A DNA stretch of 64,000 bases from Campylobacter concisus (GTDB lineage: Bacteria > Campylobacterota > Campylobacteria > Campylobacterales > Campylobacteraceae). The notes beneath the pieces are model-generated. The model ran no database searches. It was not told the origin of the DNA and worked only from the letters and a program-made list of their open reading frames with translations. Shown here in pieces: positions 56,196 through 64,000 of the stretch (position 1 is the first letter of the stretch; each line of letters opens with the position of its first letter). The position numbers and the translations under genes were made by a program. The stretch covers positions 1 through 64,000 of the forward strand of contig LVWL01000017.1 in assembly GCA_002092835.1 (NCBI GenBank). Direction: 5' to 3'.

Positions 56196-57505
56196 TGCAC
56201 TAGATTTTCGATTTTTTCTATTACAGAATTCGCTTCTTTATCGATCTCGTCTATGTTCTTCTTAAGCTCAGCGATGAGGCTCTCACGCTCTTTTTCACGC
56301 TCCAAGCTCCTGCCCTCTTGCTCATACGCGGCTTTAAATATCGTCGCACTCTCCACGAGCGAGGCTCTAAATTCCTTTAGTGCGTCATTTTGTTCTTTCA
56401 TGAGCGAGTAAGAAAATTCCCTTAAAACCTTGTCAAAGCTCTTTATGGTCTGCTCAAATTTAAGCTGGCTCTCTTTTGTGGCGTTTAAATTTCTACTAAA
56501 AATTTCACCAAGCTTTGCATGCTCAGTTAAAATTTTAACCTCCATATCTTTAAAGGCATTAGAAAATGCGCCAACTGCCTTTAATATATCGGAGTGGATT
56601 TTTACAAATTCATCTTGTTTTAGCCCAGATTCATTTAGCATTTTTAAATTTGCGCTAAGCTCTGCCTTGCTTTGATTGATGATATTTTTTTCAACCTCAC
56701 AAAGCTCTTTTAGGCTGTTAAATTTCTCATTTGTCTGCTCGCTTAGCTCTTTTACAAATTTATCATCAAGCACCATTTTAAAGGCGTCGTGGCTATCTTT
56801 AAAGTAGCCTACACTTGCTTTCATAAAATTTGCATTTAGCTCATTTTCCTGCCAGAAAAACTCACGACTTAGTTCTTTTTGCTCGCTGTAAAATTTCTCA
56901 AATTTACTAACGCCTATCTTTTCAAAAAACATCCACCAAAGCGCTAAAAATATGCCATAAATCGATACATAAAACGCCGTAGCCACGCCATTTAATAATA
57001 TAGCGATCTCTTTTTCAAGACCATCTGTAGTATTTGAGCTAAACTCTGGCATGGAGATAGCAATACTGATAAATGTACCCAAAATTCCAAGCATAGGAAA
57101 GACTGCTTGGCCGATATTTGCTAGGTTGTCATTTCTAAAATTTCTTGTATAACTCTCGAAAAAATCTTCAAATTTAGCGTTTGCCTTTTTGACGCTTGAA
57201 ATTTCAAAAAGGTGAGCGATGATAAATTCTTTTAGCCTTATCTTGTAGTTTTTGGCATTTGCTAAAAAATTTGAGTAAGCGACCAAGGCGCTGTGGCGTG
57301 AAAATATAAAAGCGACAAAGAGTATAACGCCCATCATTACGATGGTGTGAAGCTTCATCTGAAAATTTATAACGCCAAGATAGGCTAGTATCGCCAAGAT
57401 GTAGATAGCTAAAGGGATAAAGATAACTTTAAAAAAGACAAAGAAAGAGTGAGCTTGGCGCTCTTTTGGTACGCTTAGCTCACTAAAATCATTTTGATTT
57501 TGCAT
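56192..57505 (-). CDS. MotA/TolQ/ExbB-family proton channel protein with long tail
   Basis: A 437-residue inner-membrane protein. Three to four helices include IGQAVFPMLGILGTFISIAI and the MotA/TolQ-type VATAFYVSIYGIFLALWW. From about residue 230 a long helical, coiled-coil C-terminal tail of some 200 residues extends into the cytoplasm. With its MotB-like partner it should form a proton- or sodium-driven rotary or force unit. This is not the flagellar stator. It lies between fba and the OmpA-like gene, in the C. jejuni Cj0598/0599 setting, whose function I believe is not established. Confidence 0.8.
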   Translation of the reverse strand: MQNQNDFSELSVPKERQAHSFFVFFKVIFIPLAIYILAILAYLGVINFQMKLHTIVMMGVILFVAFIFSRHSALVAYSNFLANAKNYKIRLKEFIIAHLFEISSVKKANAKFEDFFESYTRNFRNDNLANIGQAVFPMLGILGTFISIAISMPEFSSNTTDGLEKEIAILLNGVATAFYVSIYGIFLALWWMFFEKIGVSKFEKFYSEQKELSREFFWQENELNANFMKASVGYFKDSHDAFKMVLDDKFVKELSEQTNEKFNSLKELCEVEKNIINQSKAELSANLKMLNESGLKQDEFVKIHSDILKAVGAFSNAFKDMEVKILTEHAKLGEIFSRNLNATKESQLKFEQTIKSFDKVLREFSYSLMKEQNDALKEFRASLVESATIFKAAYEQEGRSLEREKERESLIAELKKNIDEIDKEANSVIEKIENLVQ

Positions 57506-57509
57506 AGGA

Positions 57510-58574
57510 TTAGTTCCTATTTAGGCAGTTTAAGTCGCTAAAAGCAGTCTGAAGACGCTTAACCATGCTCTCCTCGCCACTTCTTAGCCATTTCCTTGGA
57601 TCGTAGTATTTTTTATTTGGCTTATCATCGCCCTCTGGGTTGCCGATCTGACCTTGTAAGTATGCTCTATTTTTGGCCTCATACTCACGCACGCCGTCCC
57701 AGAAAGCCCACTGCGTATCGGTGTCAATGTTCATCTTGATAACGCCGTAGCTCACAGCATTTTTGATATCTTTTAGCTCGCTACCACTACCGCCATGAAA
57801 TACAAAATTTACTGGCTTGTCGCTTTTTGTATTAAATTTCTTAGCGACATAGGCTTGTGAGTTTTTAAGAATTTCTGGTCTTAGCACGACATTACCCGGT
57901 TTATAAACGCCGTGAACGTTGCCAAAACTAGCTGCGATGCTAAATTTATCGCTTATCTTACTTAGTCTTTCATAAGCAAGCGCGACATCTTCTGGCTGAG
58001 TGTAAAGAAGCGCGTTATCAACGCTTGTGTTATCTACGCCATCTTCTTCGCCGCCGGTTACGCCTAGCTCGATCTCTAGGCTGATGCCAAGCTCGCTAAG
58101 CTCTTTTAGATACTTCTCGCACGTGCTTAAATTTTCATTGAGACTCTCTTCGCTAAGATCAAGCATGTGAGAGCTAAAAAGTGGCACGCCGTGAGTTTTT
58201 TTATACTCATGACTTGCTTTTACTAGCTCATCTATCCAAGGCAAAAGCTTTCTAGCAGCATGGTCAGTGTGTAAAATGACTGGTACACCATAAGCCTTGG
58301 CTAGCAAATGAACATGCTTTGCTCCAGCGATCGCACCAAGAACGGCTGCGTTTTCGCAGGCTTTACCAGCGTAAAAACCTGCACCGCCATTACTAAACTG
58401 AACGATAACAGGCGAGTTAGCAACCTTTGCTGCTTCTAAAACGGCATTAACAGAGTCACTTCCCACGACATTTACAGCAGGTATCGCAAAGCCTTGCTCT
58501 TTGGCGTAAGCATAAAGTTTTGTTACATCATCTCCGCTTAAAACTCCAGCATTTACAATATCTAAAACGCCCAT
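57510..58574 (-). CDS. fba: Class II fructose-bisphosphate aldolase
   Basis: About 354 residues from MGVLDIVNAGVLSG; the ATG at 58574 has GGAGG 5 nt upstream, and the upstream in-frame TTG is rejected. Class II markers are HTDHAARKLLPWIDE with the zinc His, VFHGGSGSELKD, and MNIDTDTQWA. It splits or forms fructose-1,6-bisphosphate, mostly for gluconeogenesis in Campylobacter. It lies directly downstream of the PEB4 gene. Confidence 0.95.
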   Translation of the reverse strand: MGVLDIVNAGVLSGDDVTKLYAYAKEQGFAIPAVNVVGSDSVNAVLEAAKVANSPVIVQFSNGGAGFYAGKACENAAVLGAIAGAKHVHLLAKAYGVPVILHTDHAARKLLPWIDELVKASHEYKKTHGVPLFSSHMLDLSEESLNENLSTCEKYLKELSELGISLEIELGVTGGEEDGVDNTSVDNALLYTQPEDVALAYERLSKISDKFSIAASFGNVHGVYKPGNVVLRPEILKNSQAYVAKKFNTKSDKPVNFVFHGGSGSELKDIKNAVSYGVIKMNIDTDTQWAFWDGVREYEAKNRAYLQGQIGNPEGDDKPNKKYYDPRKWLRSGEESMVKRLQTAFSDLNCLNRN

Positions 58575-58589
58575 TTTATCCTCCAAATT

Positions 58590-59408
58590 TTATTTGTATT
58601 CTATCTTTGCTTTTTGGCGTAGAGCTTCACTTTTTTGTCTAACAGCAGCTTGGAATTTCTCCATTTTTACAGCTTGCTCGATCTCTGGTTTTGCTTGTTC
58701 AAAGCTTACAGTGCCAGCAGCTTTGCCATCTTCTTTTAAGATAACATGGTAGCCAAACTGAGTTTTGACTGGCTTAGTTGAAACTGTGCCATTAGCCATC
58801 GAAAATGCTGCGTCTGCAAAAGGTTTTACCATTTGGCTTTGACCAAACCAGCCAAGCGCACCACCATGTGCTGCTGAGCCTTTGTCGATTGATTTTTGAC
58901 TTGCTAGCTCTGCAAATTTCTTAGTTAGCGCCTCACCTTTTAAATTTTTAAGTTGAGCGATGATGTCGTTTGCTGTTTTTTCATCTTCAACTAGGATATG
59001 CCTTGCTTTTGCTTGAGCTGGCTCGTTCATACTTGCTTTGTTTTTATTGTAAAAATCTTTTAGTTCGTTATCACTTACTTTTATGCCGTCAAAAAGCTTT
59101 CTCATATAAAGCTCAACCGCGATGCCTTCTTGCGCTGCTTTTACAGCTTTGATGTACTCTACATCTTTTTCGATACCGCTTGACTTAGCATCTTTTAAAA
59201 GAAGTTTTCTATTTATTAGATCGTCAATTATACGTTTTTTCTCATTTGGTTGAAGCTTGCTAGCGTCAAATCCTGGCATGGCTGCTGATAAAAGGCTTGA
59301 AATATCGCTATCGCTTATAGCATCACCATCAACTGTTGCAACTACTGCTGCATTTAGAGTGACAGCTGCAGCTAAACTTAAAACTGCTGGAAACAAAAAT
59401 TTTTTCAT
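58590..59408 (-). CDS. PEB4/Cbf2-type periplasmic peptidyl-prolyl isomerase
   Basis: A 272-residue chaperone. The signal peptide (about 1-21, [15 protein letters not shown]) is followed by a SurA-like N-terminal domain, then a parvulin PPIase domain ([41 protein letters not shown]). PEB4 of C. jejuni folds outer-membrane proteins and contributes to adhesion. Its order with fba is as in C. jejuni. Confidence 0.92.
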   Translation of the reverse strand: MKKFLFPAVLSLAAAVTLNAAVVATVDGDAISDSDISSLLSAAMPGFDASKLQPNEKKRIIDDLINRKLLLKDAKSSGIEKDVEYIKAVKAAQEGIAVELYMRKLFDGIKVSDNELKDFYNKNKASMNEPAQAKARHILVEDEKTANDIIAQLKNLKGEALTKKFAELASQKSIDKGSAAHGGALGWFGQSQMVKPFADAAFSMANGTVSTKPVKTQFGYHVILKEDGKAAGTVSFEQAKPEIEQAVKMEKFQAAVRQKSEALRQKAKIEYK

Positions 59409-59491
59409 ATAAATCCTTTAAAAAATTGATTTTATGGGCAAGATTATATCAAATAAAGCGATAACTTTTCATTTAACTTAAGAAAATAAGG

Positions 59492-59497
59492 TAAAAT
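59492..59497 (+). promoter_or_regulatory. Possible -10 box for nth with a near leaderless start
   Basis: TAAAAT ends only 6 nt before the nth ATG, and no purine-rich ribosome-binding site is seen. If this is the -10, the transcript begins at or beside the start codon. Confidence 0.4.
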
Positions 59498-59503
59498 ACG
59501 AAA

Positions 59504-60136
59504 ATGAGAACAAAAAAAGATATTTTAGAGATAAAAAGAAGACTACTAGAAGAGTTTAAAGACGCCAAAAGCGAGCTTAAATTTAGAAATTTATATGAGC
59601 TACTTGTCTGTGTCATGCTTTCAGCTCAGTGCACTGATAAAAGAGTAAATTTAATAACTCCAGCTTTATTTGAAGCATATAAAGATGTCTATGAGCTAGC
59701 TAGCGCAAATTTAGCGAGTCTAAAACTCATGATAAACTCGTGTAGCTTTTTTAATAACAAGGCGGTAAATTTAATCAAAATGGCAAACAGCGTGGTTGAG
59801 CTTTATAACGGAGAAATTCCACTTGATGAAGAGAAGCTAAAAGCTCTTGCTGGAGTTGGGCAAAAGACCGCTCATGTCGTGCTTTTAGAAGCTACAAACG
59901 CAAATGTAATGGCTGTTGATACGCATGTTTTTAGAGTATCTCATAGACTTGATCTTAGCCATGCAAAAACGCCAGAAGTCACTGAAGCTGATCTTAGCCA
60001 TGCCTTTAAAACAGATCTTGGTAAGCTTCATCAAGCCATGGTGCTCTTTGGACGTTATACCTGTAAAGCCAAAAAGCCACTTTGCCATGAGTGTATCTTA
60101 AATGATCTTTGTAACAGCAAGGACAAGATTATTTAA
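59504..60136 (+). CDS. nth: Endonuclease III
   Basis: A 210-residue base-excision repair glycosylase/AP lyase. The helix-hairpin-helix LAGVGQKTAHVVL carries the catalytic Lys. VDTHVFRVSHRLDL carries the catalytic Asp. The 4Fe-4S cluster Cys are in CKAKKPLCHECILNDLC. It removes oxidised pyrimidines. Its end overlaps the convergent dsbD end by 8 nt. Confidence 0.95.
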   Translation: MRTKKDILEIKRRLLEEFKDAKSELKFRNLYELLVCVMLSAQCTDKRVNLITPALFEAYKDVYELASANLASLKLMINSCSFFNNKAVNLIKMANSVVELYNGEIPLDEEKLKALAGVGQKTAHVVLLEATNANVMAVDTHVFRVSHRLDLSHAKTPEVTEADLSHAFKTDLGKLHQAMVLFGRYTCKAKKPLCHECILNDLCNSKDKII

Positions 60137-61859
60137 TTTTTTCAAGCTTTGCTAGAAAATTTTTAGCATCTATAAAGCCGATAGTTCTAAGAAATTTTAG
60201 CTCATCGCCACCATTAAATAGCAAGAGTGCAGGTGGATCAATAAGCCCAAAATTTCTTAGCATCTCATCATTTTGTGGTCCACCATTTGTTACATCGATA
60301 CGAATAAGTGCAAAATTTGCCAAAGCATTCATAACATCACCATCTTTAAAAGTGATCTTTTCTATCTCTTTGCAGCTTACACACCAATCAGCATAAAAAT
60401 CTACTAGAACGGGCTTGTTTGAGTTTTTTATTATCTCATTTAGTTCATCTAAATTTTTAACGGAATTAAATTTTAACGCACTATCACTTTTTGCCAAATT
60501 TAGTCCAGAAAGCGGAGAAAAAGCCTCCTTTGAGCCTAAAAATGAACCAACTATTAGCATAACTGAATATATAAAAACTAGGATAAAAAACGCTTTTTTA
60601 AACTTAGTCCAGCTTTGCTCTGCTACTTCAAATGCCCCAAAATAAACTGCCATAAAAACGCCTATAATGCCATATCCTAATAGCTCAAAAAATTCTCCGA
60701 GCACACGTGCAAGGATCCAAATCGCCATTATGAGCATCAAAAAACCAAAGAATTTTTTCACTTCATCCATCCAACTACCAGGTTTTGGCAAGAGCTTTCC
60801 AGAGCTTAGCCCGATAATAAGTAGCGGCACGCCCATGCCAAGCCCCATGGCAAAAAGCATAATGCCACCATAAAAGACATTTCCACTTTGGGCAATATAA
60901 AGAAGCGCACCAGCTAATGGTGCTGCTACGCAAGGTGATACGATGAGAGCTGAGGCAAAACCCATAATAAAAATTCCAACATAGCCTGAACTATTTTGCG
61001 ATTTTTTACTTATTAAATTTTCAAATTTTGCTGGCAATTTTATATCATAAAATCCAAACATACTAAAGCTTAAAATGATAAAAATGGCTGCAAAAGCGCC
61101 AAGCACATAGATATTTTGCAAAGCTCCTGCGATGCCAAAGCCAAGTAGGCTAGCTGCAACTCCAGCTAGTGCGTAAGCCAGGCTCATCGCGACAACATAG
61201 ATAAATGATAATAAAAAGCCTTTTTTTGCATTTAAATTAGCACCCTTTGAGACGATTATGCTTGAAAGTATCGGTATCATCGGAAAGACGCAAGGTGTTA
61301 GTGAAAGCAAGAGACCATAACCAAAAAAAGTAAGAAGTGAGATAAAGAAATTTTTATCTCCAAGCCCATTTGCAATATCTTGCTCGCTAGAAAATTCTTC
61401 AGCAAAGCTGTCGGCATCGTTTTTTTGCTCTTTTTTAAAAGTGGCTATGCTAAATTTTCCAGCTTGGTCAGTTATCTCATAAATTTTACTTTGTGGACGG
61501 TAGCAAATGCCGTTTTTAGCACAGCCTTGATAGTTAATGTCAAGTATTGCTTTGCCATTTGAAAGATTTTCTTTTACTAAATTTAATGGGATAAAAATCG
61601 AAAAATCTTTTGGATAAATTTCATATTCTCCCGTATTTTCACTACTTGGCAAATTTAATAGCTCATTTATCTTTTTGCCAGCTAGCTTAATCTCAAAACT
61701 CTCTTTATAAAGATAGATATTTTCACCAAAGTTAAACTTCACTTCAACATTTTGACTATCAACGCTTGGAGTTAAAACAAAGGCTTTGCTAACATCTAAA
61801 ACCTCGGCAAAAAGCGAGCCTGCAAATAAAATAATCGAAAAAAGAAATTTTAAAAACAT
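60129..61859 (-). CDS. dsbD: Thiol:disulfide interchange protein DsbD
   Basis: A 576-residue protein. The signal peptide (about 1-18) is followed by an N-terminal DsbD-alpha domain with CAKNGICY, eight or so helices with SLTPCVFPMIPIL and IVSPCVAAPLAGAL (electron-carrying Cys), and a C-terminal thioredoxin-like domain with DWCVSCKEIEK. It brings electrons from cytoplasmic thioredoxin to the periplasm, for disulfide isomerisation and cytochrome c assembly. Confidence 0.93.
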   Translation of the reverse strand: MFLKFLFSIILFAGSLFAEVLDVSKAFVLTPSVDSQNVEVKFNFGENIYLYKESFEIKLAGKKINELLNLPSSENTGEYEIYPKDFSIFIPLNLVKENLSNGKAILDINYQGCAKNGICYRPQSKIYEITDQAGKFSIATFKKEQKNDADSFAEEFSSEQDIANGLGDKNFFISLLTFFGYGLLLSLTPCVFPMIPILSSIIVSKGANLNAKKGFLLSFIYVVAMSLAYALAGVAASLLGFGIAGALQNIYVLGAFAAIFIILSFSMFGFYDIKLPAKFENLISKKSQNSSGYVGIFIMGFASALIVSPCVAAPLAGALLYIAQSGNVFYGGIMLFAMGLGMGVPLLIIGLSSGKLLPKPGSWMDEVKKFFGFLMLIMAIWILARVLGEFFELLGYGIIGVFMAVYFGAFEVAEQSWTKFKKAFFILVFIYSVMLIVGSFLGSKEAFSPLSGLNLAKSDSALKFNSVKNLDELNEIIKNSNKPVLVDFYADWCVSCKEIEKITFKDGDVMNALANFALIRIDVTNGGPQNDEMLRNFGLIDPPALLLFNGGDELKFLRTIGFIDAKNFLAKLEKIK

Positions 61860-61925
61860 ACTAATCCTTGCTAAATTAAAAAAGATGATTTTAGTCTAAA
61901 TTCTTAAATTTATTCTATTTTATTG

Positions 61926-61931
61926 TAAAAT
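61926..61931 (+). promoter_or_regulatory. Likely sigma70 -10 box for ppk2
   Basis: TAAAAT follows T-rich DNA (TATTTTATTG) and lies 33 nt upstream of the ppk2 ATG, which has AAAGGAG as its ribosome-binding site. Confidence 0.55.
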
Positions 61932-61964
61932 CGTGAAAATATGTGAAATTTTAAAGGAGCAAAG

Positions 61965-62774
61965 ATGTCAAAAGACAAAAAATACCAAAAAAGCGAGAAA
62001 CTTGGCTACGAGGAAGAGCTTAGACTGCTTCAAATTGAACTTTTAAAATTTCAAAATTACGTAAAAGAAAAAGGCCTTAGAGTACTTATGTTAATGGAAG
62101 GGCGCGACGCAGCCGGTAAAGGCGGAACGATAAAACGCTTAACCGAGCATCTAAATCCAAGAGGTTGCCGTATAGTAGCGCTTGCTAAGCCAAGTGATGT
62201 CGAAAAAACGCAGTGGTATTTTCAAAGATATGTGACTCATCTACCAAGTGCTGGAGAGATCGTGATCTTTGATAGAAGTTGGTACAATAGAGCTGGCGTT
62301 GAGCCAGTGATGGGCTTTTGCACGCAAGAAGAGCATAAAGAATTTTTACGTGAAGTGCCAAAATTTGAAGAGATGATCATAAACTCCGGCATAATTTTCT
62401 TTAAAATTTATCTTTCAATCACAAAAGATGAGCAGAAAAAACGCTTCAAAGAGAGACAAAATGATCCGCTAAAGCAGTTTAAAATTTCACCCGTTGATCA
62501 AAAAGCGCAAGAACTTTGGGATCAATACTCTATCGCTAAATATTCTATGCTTCTTGCCTCTCACAATAGCATTTCACCATGGGTCATCGTCTCAAGCGAT
62601 AACAAAAAAGAAGCTAGGCTAAATGTCTTTAAATTTATCCTAAGTCACGTTGAATATCCAAAAAAGATAAATGACTACTTGGAATTTGACAAAAACGTCG
62701 TGAGAGACGGAAGCGAAGAGATAAAACGCATAGAAGAAGGGCTAAATAAAGATAAGTTAAAGAGTATCGATTAG
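61965..62774 (+). CDS. ppk2: Polyphosphate kinase 2
   Basis: A 269-residue PPK2 of the single-domain type. Walker A is GRDAAGKGGTIK, the DRSWYNRAGVEPVMGF lid-Walker B region follows, and FKIYLSITKDEQKKRF completes the family blocks. It uses polyphosphate to phosphorylate nucleotides, preferably GDP in many Campylobacter relatives. Acidic and basic C-terminal helices are present. It is monocistronic with a terminator. Confidence 0.92.
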   Translation: MSKDKKYQKSEKLGYEEELRLLQIELLKFQNYVKEKGLRVLMLMEGRDAAGKGGTIKRLTEHLNPRGCRIVALAKPSDVEKTQWYFQRYVTHLPSAGEIVIFDRSWYNRAGVEPVMGFCTQEEHKEFLREVPKFEEMIINSGIIFFKIYLSITKDEQKKRFKERQNDPLKQFKISPVDQKAQELWDQYSIAKYSMLLASHNSISPWVIVSSDNKKEARLNVFKFILSHVEYPKKINDYLEFDKNVVRDGSEEIKRIEEGLNKDKLKSID

Positions 62775-62789
62775 AGAATTTTTAACTTC

Positions 62790-62820
62790 TAGCTGGCGAT
62801 TTGCTTAGATTTGCTAGCTA
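62790..62820. terminator. Terminator between ppk2 and the convergent membrane gene
   Basis: TAGCTGGC (62790-62797) and GCTAGCTA (62813-62820) pair with one G-T, followed by AATTTTT on the plus strand. Confidence 0.7.
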
Positions 62821-62825
62821 AATTT

Positions 62826-63257
62826 TTAAGCCCACCACATTACTTTTGTCAAAACGACCATTATTAGGCAAAGCACTAGAGCTATTAAATGTGAAAATTT
62901 ACCAAATGGATCAGGCTTTTTTAAAAGAACGACATTAAAAACAGATACAAAAGTTACAAGGCACATTACGAGTAAAACAAAAATTTTTACAAGCAGTAGC
63001 TTTTGAAAGTTGCTTTGCCACCAGCCAAGCTCGCCTCCAAAATAGTCTTTTGCCATATAAGCGCCACTTATTAAAAGCAATAAAAATGCCGTGCCAAAAA
63101 CCTTTGCACTACCTTTTGTATAGGCTTTTTTAACTATTTCAAGGGTTTTAGCATCAACCGTTTTTTTAGCAAATGGATATATGCAAACATCGAAAAATAC
63201 GTATCCTATAAATACAATGGCACAGATTAAATGAGTAATCAAAAAAAATAAATACAT
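62826..63257 (-). CDS. Four-helix membrane protein, CopD/DUF2269-like
   Basis: A 143-residue protein with four hydrophobic segments. His8 in the first helix (LITHLICAIVFIGYVFF) and a buried polar pattern resemble the CopD/YuxK-like membrane family and its relative encoded at 26584. Function is not known. It has no clear operon partner, being separated by about 120 nt from dnaK. Confidence 0.65.
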   Translation of the reverse strand: MYLFFLITHLICAIVFIGYVFFDVCIYPFAKKTVDAKTLEIVKKAYTKGSAKVFGTAFLLLLISGAYMAKDYFGGELGWWQSNFQKLLLVKIFVLLVMCLVTFVSVFNVVLLKKPDPFGKFSHLIALVLCLIMVVLTKVMWWA

Positions 63258-63352
63258 TTTTCGCCTTTTTGCTTGGCATTATATAAATTTTAACTATTTA
63301 AACTGCTTATTTTGAATCAATTTTAAGAATTTATGAAGATAAATTTACAAAA

Positions 63353-63374
63353 GAGCAAGGCAAGTGCCCTGCTC
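63353..63374 (-). terminator. Terminator of dnaK
   Basis: GAGCAAGGCAAGTGCCCTGCTC forms a stem with a bulge just past the dnaK stop. On the minus strand it is followed by TTTTGTAAATTT. Confidence 0.8.
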
Positions 63375-63382
63375 TAGGAGTT

Positions 63383-64000
63383 TTACTCGACTTCAGCGTC
63401 TATAACGTCGTCGTCTTTTTTATTATTTCCGCCGTTTGCTCCAGCGTTTTCATCCTTTTTATACATAGCTTCTGCTAGTTTGTGGCTAGCTTTGCTTAGG
63501 GCTTCTACTTTAGCATCGATTTGCTCTTTTGAAGAATTTTCATCTTTTAAGACCTCTTTTAGATCGTTTAGTGCAGCTTCGATGTTACTTCTATCTTCAG
63601 CTGGGACTTTCTCGCCAAGCTCACTCATGCTCTTTTCGGTTTGATGAACTAGTGCGTCAGCTTGGTTTCTAGCTTCAACTGCGTCTTTGCGTTTTTTGTC
63701 CTCTTCTTTATGAAGCTCAGCATCTTTTACCATGTTGTTTATCTCTTCTTCGCTTAAGCCGCTTGATCCAGAGATGGTGATATTTTGGGCTTTACCAGTT
63801 GCTTTATCTTTTGCTGAAACGGTTAAAATTCCGTTTGCGTCAATGTCAAACTCAACTTCTATTTGAGGAACACCTCTTGGAGCTGCTGGAATGCCTTCGA
63901 GGTTGAAATTTCCAAGTGATTTATTATCCCTTGCAAACTCACGCTCGCCTTGTAAAACCATGATGGTAACGGCACTTTGATTATCTTCAGCAGTCGAGAA
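63383..64000 (-). CDS. dnaK: DnaK (Hsp70), C-terminal part only
   Basis: The window edge cuts the gene; about 206 codons remain. Visible are the substrate-binding domain ([13 protein letters not shown] and the following [18 protein letters not shown]) and the helical lid, ending [16 protein letters not shown], the usual EEVD-like DAEVE end. The ATPase domain lies beyond 64000. DnaK is the major cytoplasmic Hsp70 chaperone. Confidence 0.97.
   Translation of the reverse strand, partial: FSTAEDNQSAVTIMVLQGEREFARDNKSLGNFNLEGIPAAPRGVPQIEVEFDIDANGILTVSAKDKATGKAQNITISGSSGLSEEEINNMVKDAELHKEEDKKRKDAVEARNQADALVHQTEKSMSELGEKVPAEDRSNIEAALNDLKEVLKDENSSKEQIDAKVEALSKASHKLAEAMYKKDENAGANGGNNKKDDDVIDAEVE

Noticed and set aside
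55105-57505. Zorya anti-phage system
   Set aside because: Only MotAB-like proteins are present. There are no ZorC, ZorD or ZorE neighbours and the locus is a conserved core position.

Overview
The window looks like chromosome from a Campylobacter of the C. concisus group. It is AT-rich with many AAATTT-type words. Its signature genes are menaquinone synthesis by the futalosine route (mqnE), a fused ispDF, an HP1021-type orphan regulator, long-form dapD, PEB4-type chaperone, FlaC-like flagellin, epsilonproteobacterial flgG genes, a CiaD-like protein and an AnsA-type periplasmic asparaginase. Several blocks keep gene orders I recall from C. jejuni: glmS/GlnD-like/mqnE/purine permease/PRTase, ispDF/regulator/ATP sulfurylase/pgpA, alaS/maf/pbpA, PEB4/fba/MotA-like/OmpA-like, and CiaD-like/cca.

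Layout. 0-5 kb: a prepilin-like protein, a GT-C glycosyltransferase, purine salvage and mqnE on the minus strand. 4.9-9.2 kb: GlnD-like protein and glmS on plus. 9.2-17.7 kb: mostly minus-strand metabolism (DJ-1-like, dapD, PFL/ACT pair, mrp, thiC). 17.8-21.5 kb: the ispDF operon. 21.5-23.9 kb: hemH and a dehydrogenase. 24-31.5 kb: alaS, maf, pbpA, a ComEA-like protein and an EptA/EptC-type transferase. 31.5-39 kb: glyS, a nuclease, trmL, cca, a CiaD-like protein, leuB and leuD. 39.1-43.5 kb: a compositionally distinct sulfide-related island with an SQR-like flavoprotein, two small YgaP-like membrane proteins, a Crp/Fnr regulator, a TDT-family transporter and an exported protein. 43.7-47.5 kb: DUF4299-type protein, LysE, ansA and azlCD. 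47.5-52.9 kb: Sel1-like protein, flgG and flgF-type genes, rpoD and flaC. 53-64 kb: hisD, a PLP enzyme, a MotAB-like membrane motor pair, fba, PEB4, nth, dsbD, ppk2 and the 3' part of dnaK. I found no rRNA, tRNA, insertion sequence, prophage or CRISPR array.

The most important caution is that nine genes carry ten single-base losses in short homopolymers. Each reading frame is restored exactly by adding back one base. Two of the genes, rpoD and glyS, should be essential. Uncorrected sequencing indels therefore explain the pattern better than real pseudogenes, and the split genes are annotated here as their restored wholes.

The most interesting biology is the 39-43 kb island. A Tat-type SQR homologue and a TDT exporter are each preceded by the same GTAAC-N3-GTTAC-like palindrome, and the gene between them encodes a Crp/Fnr regulator with a CxxCxxC motif. 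Together they suggest a self-contained sulfide-responsive module acquired from a higher-GC relative. Other points worth a look are a mosaic alaS, a GlnD homologue with a degenerate nucleotidyltransferase motif, a DJ-1-like protein without its nucleophilic cysteine, and a conserved non-flagellar MotAB-like pair.
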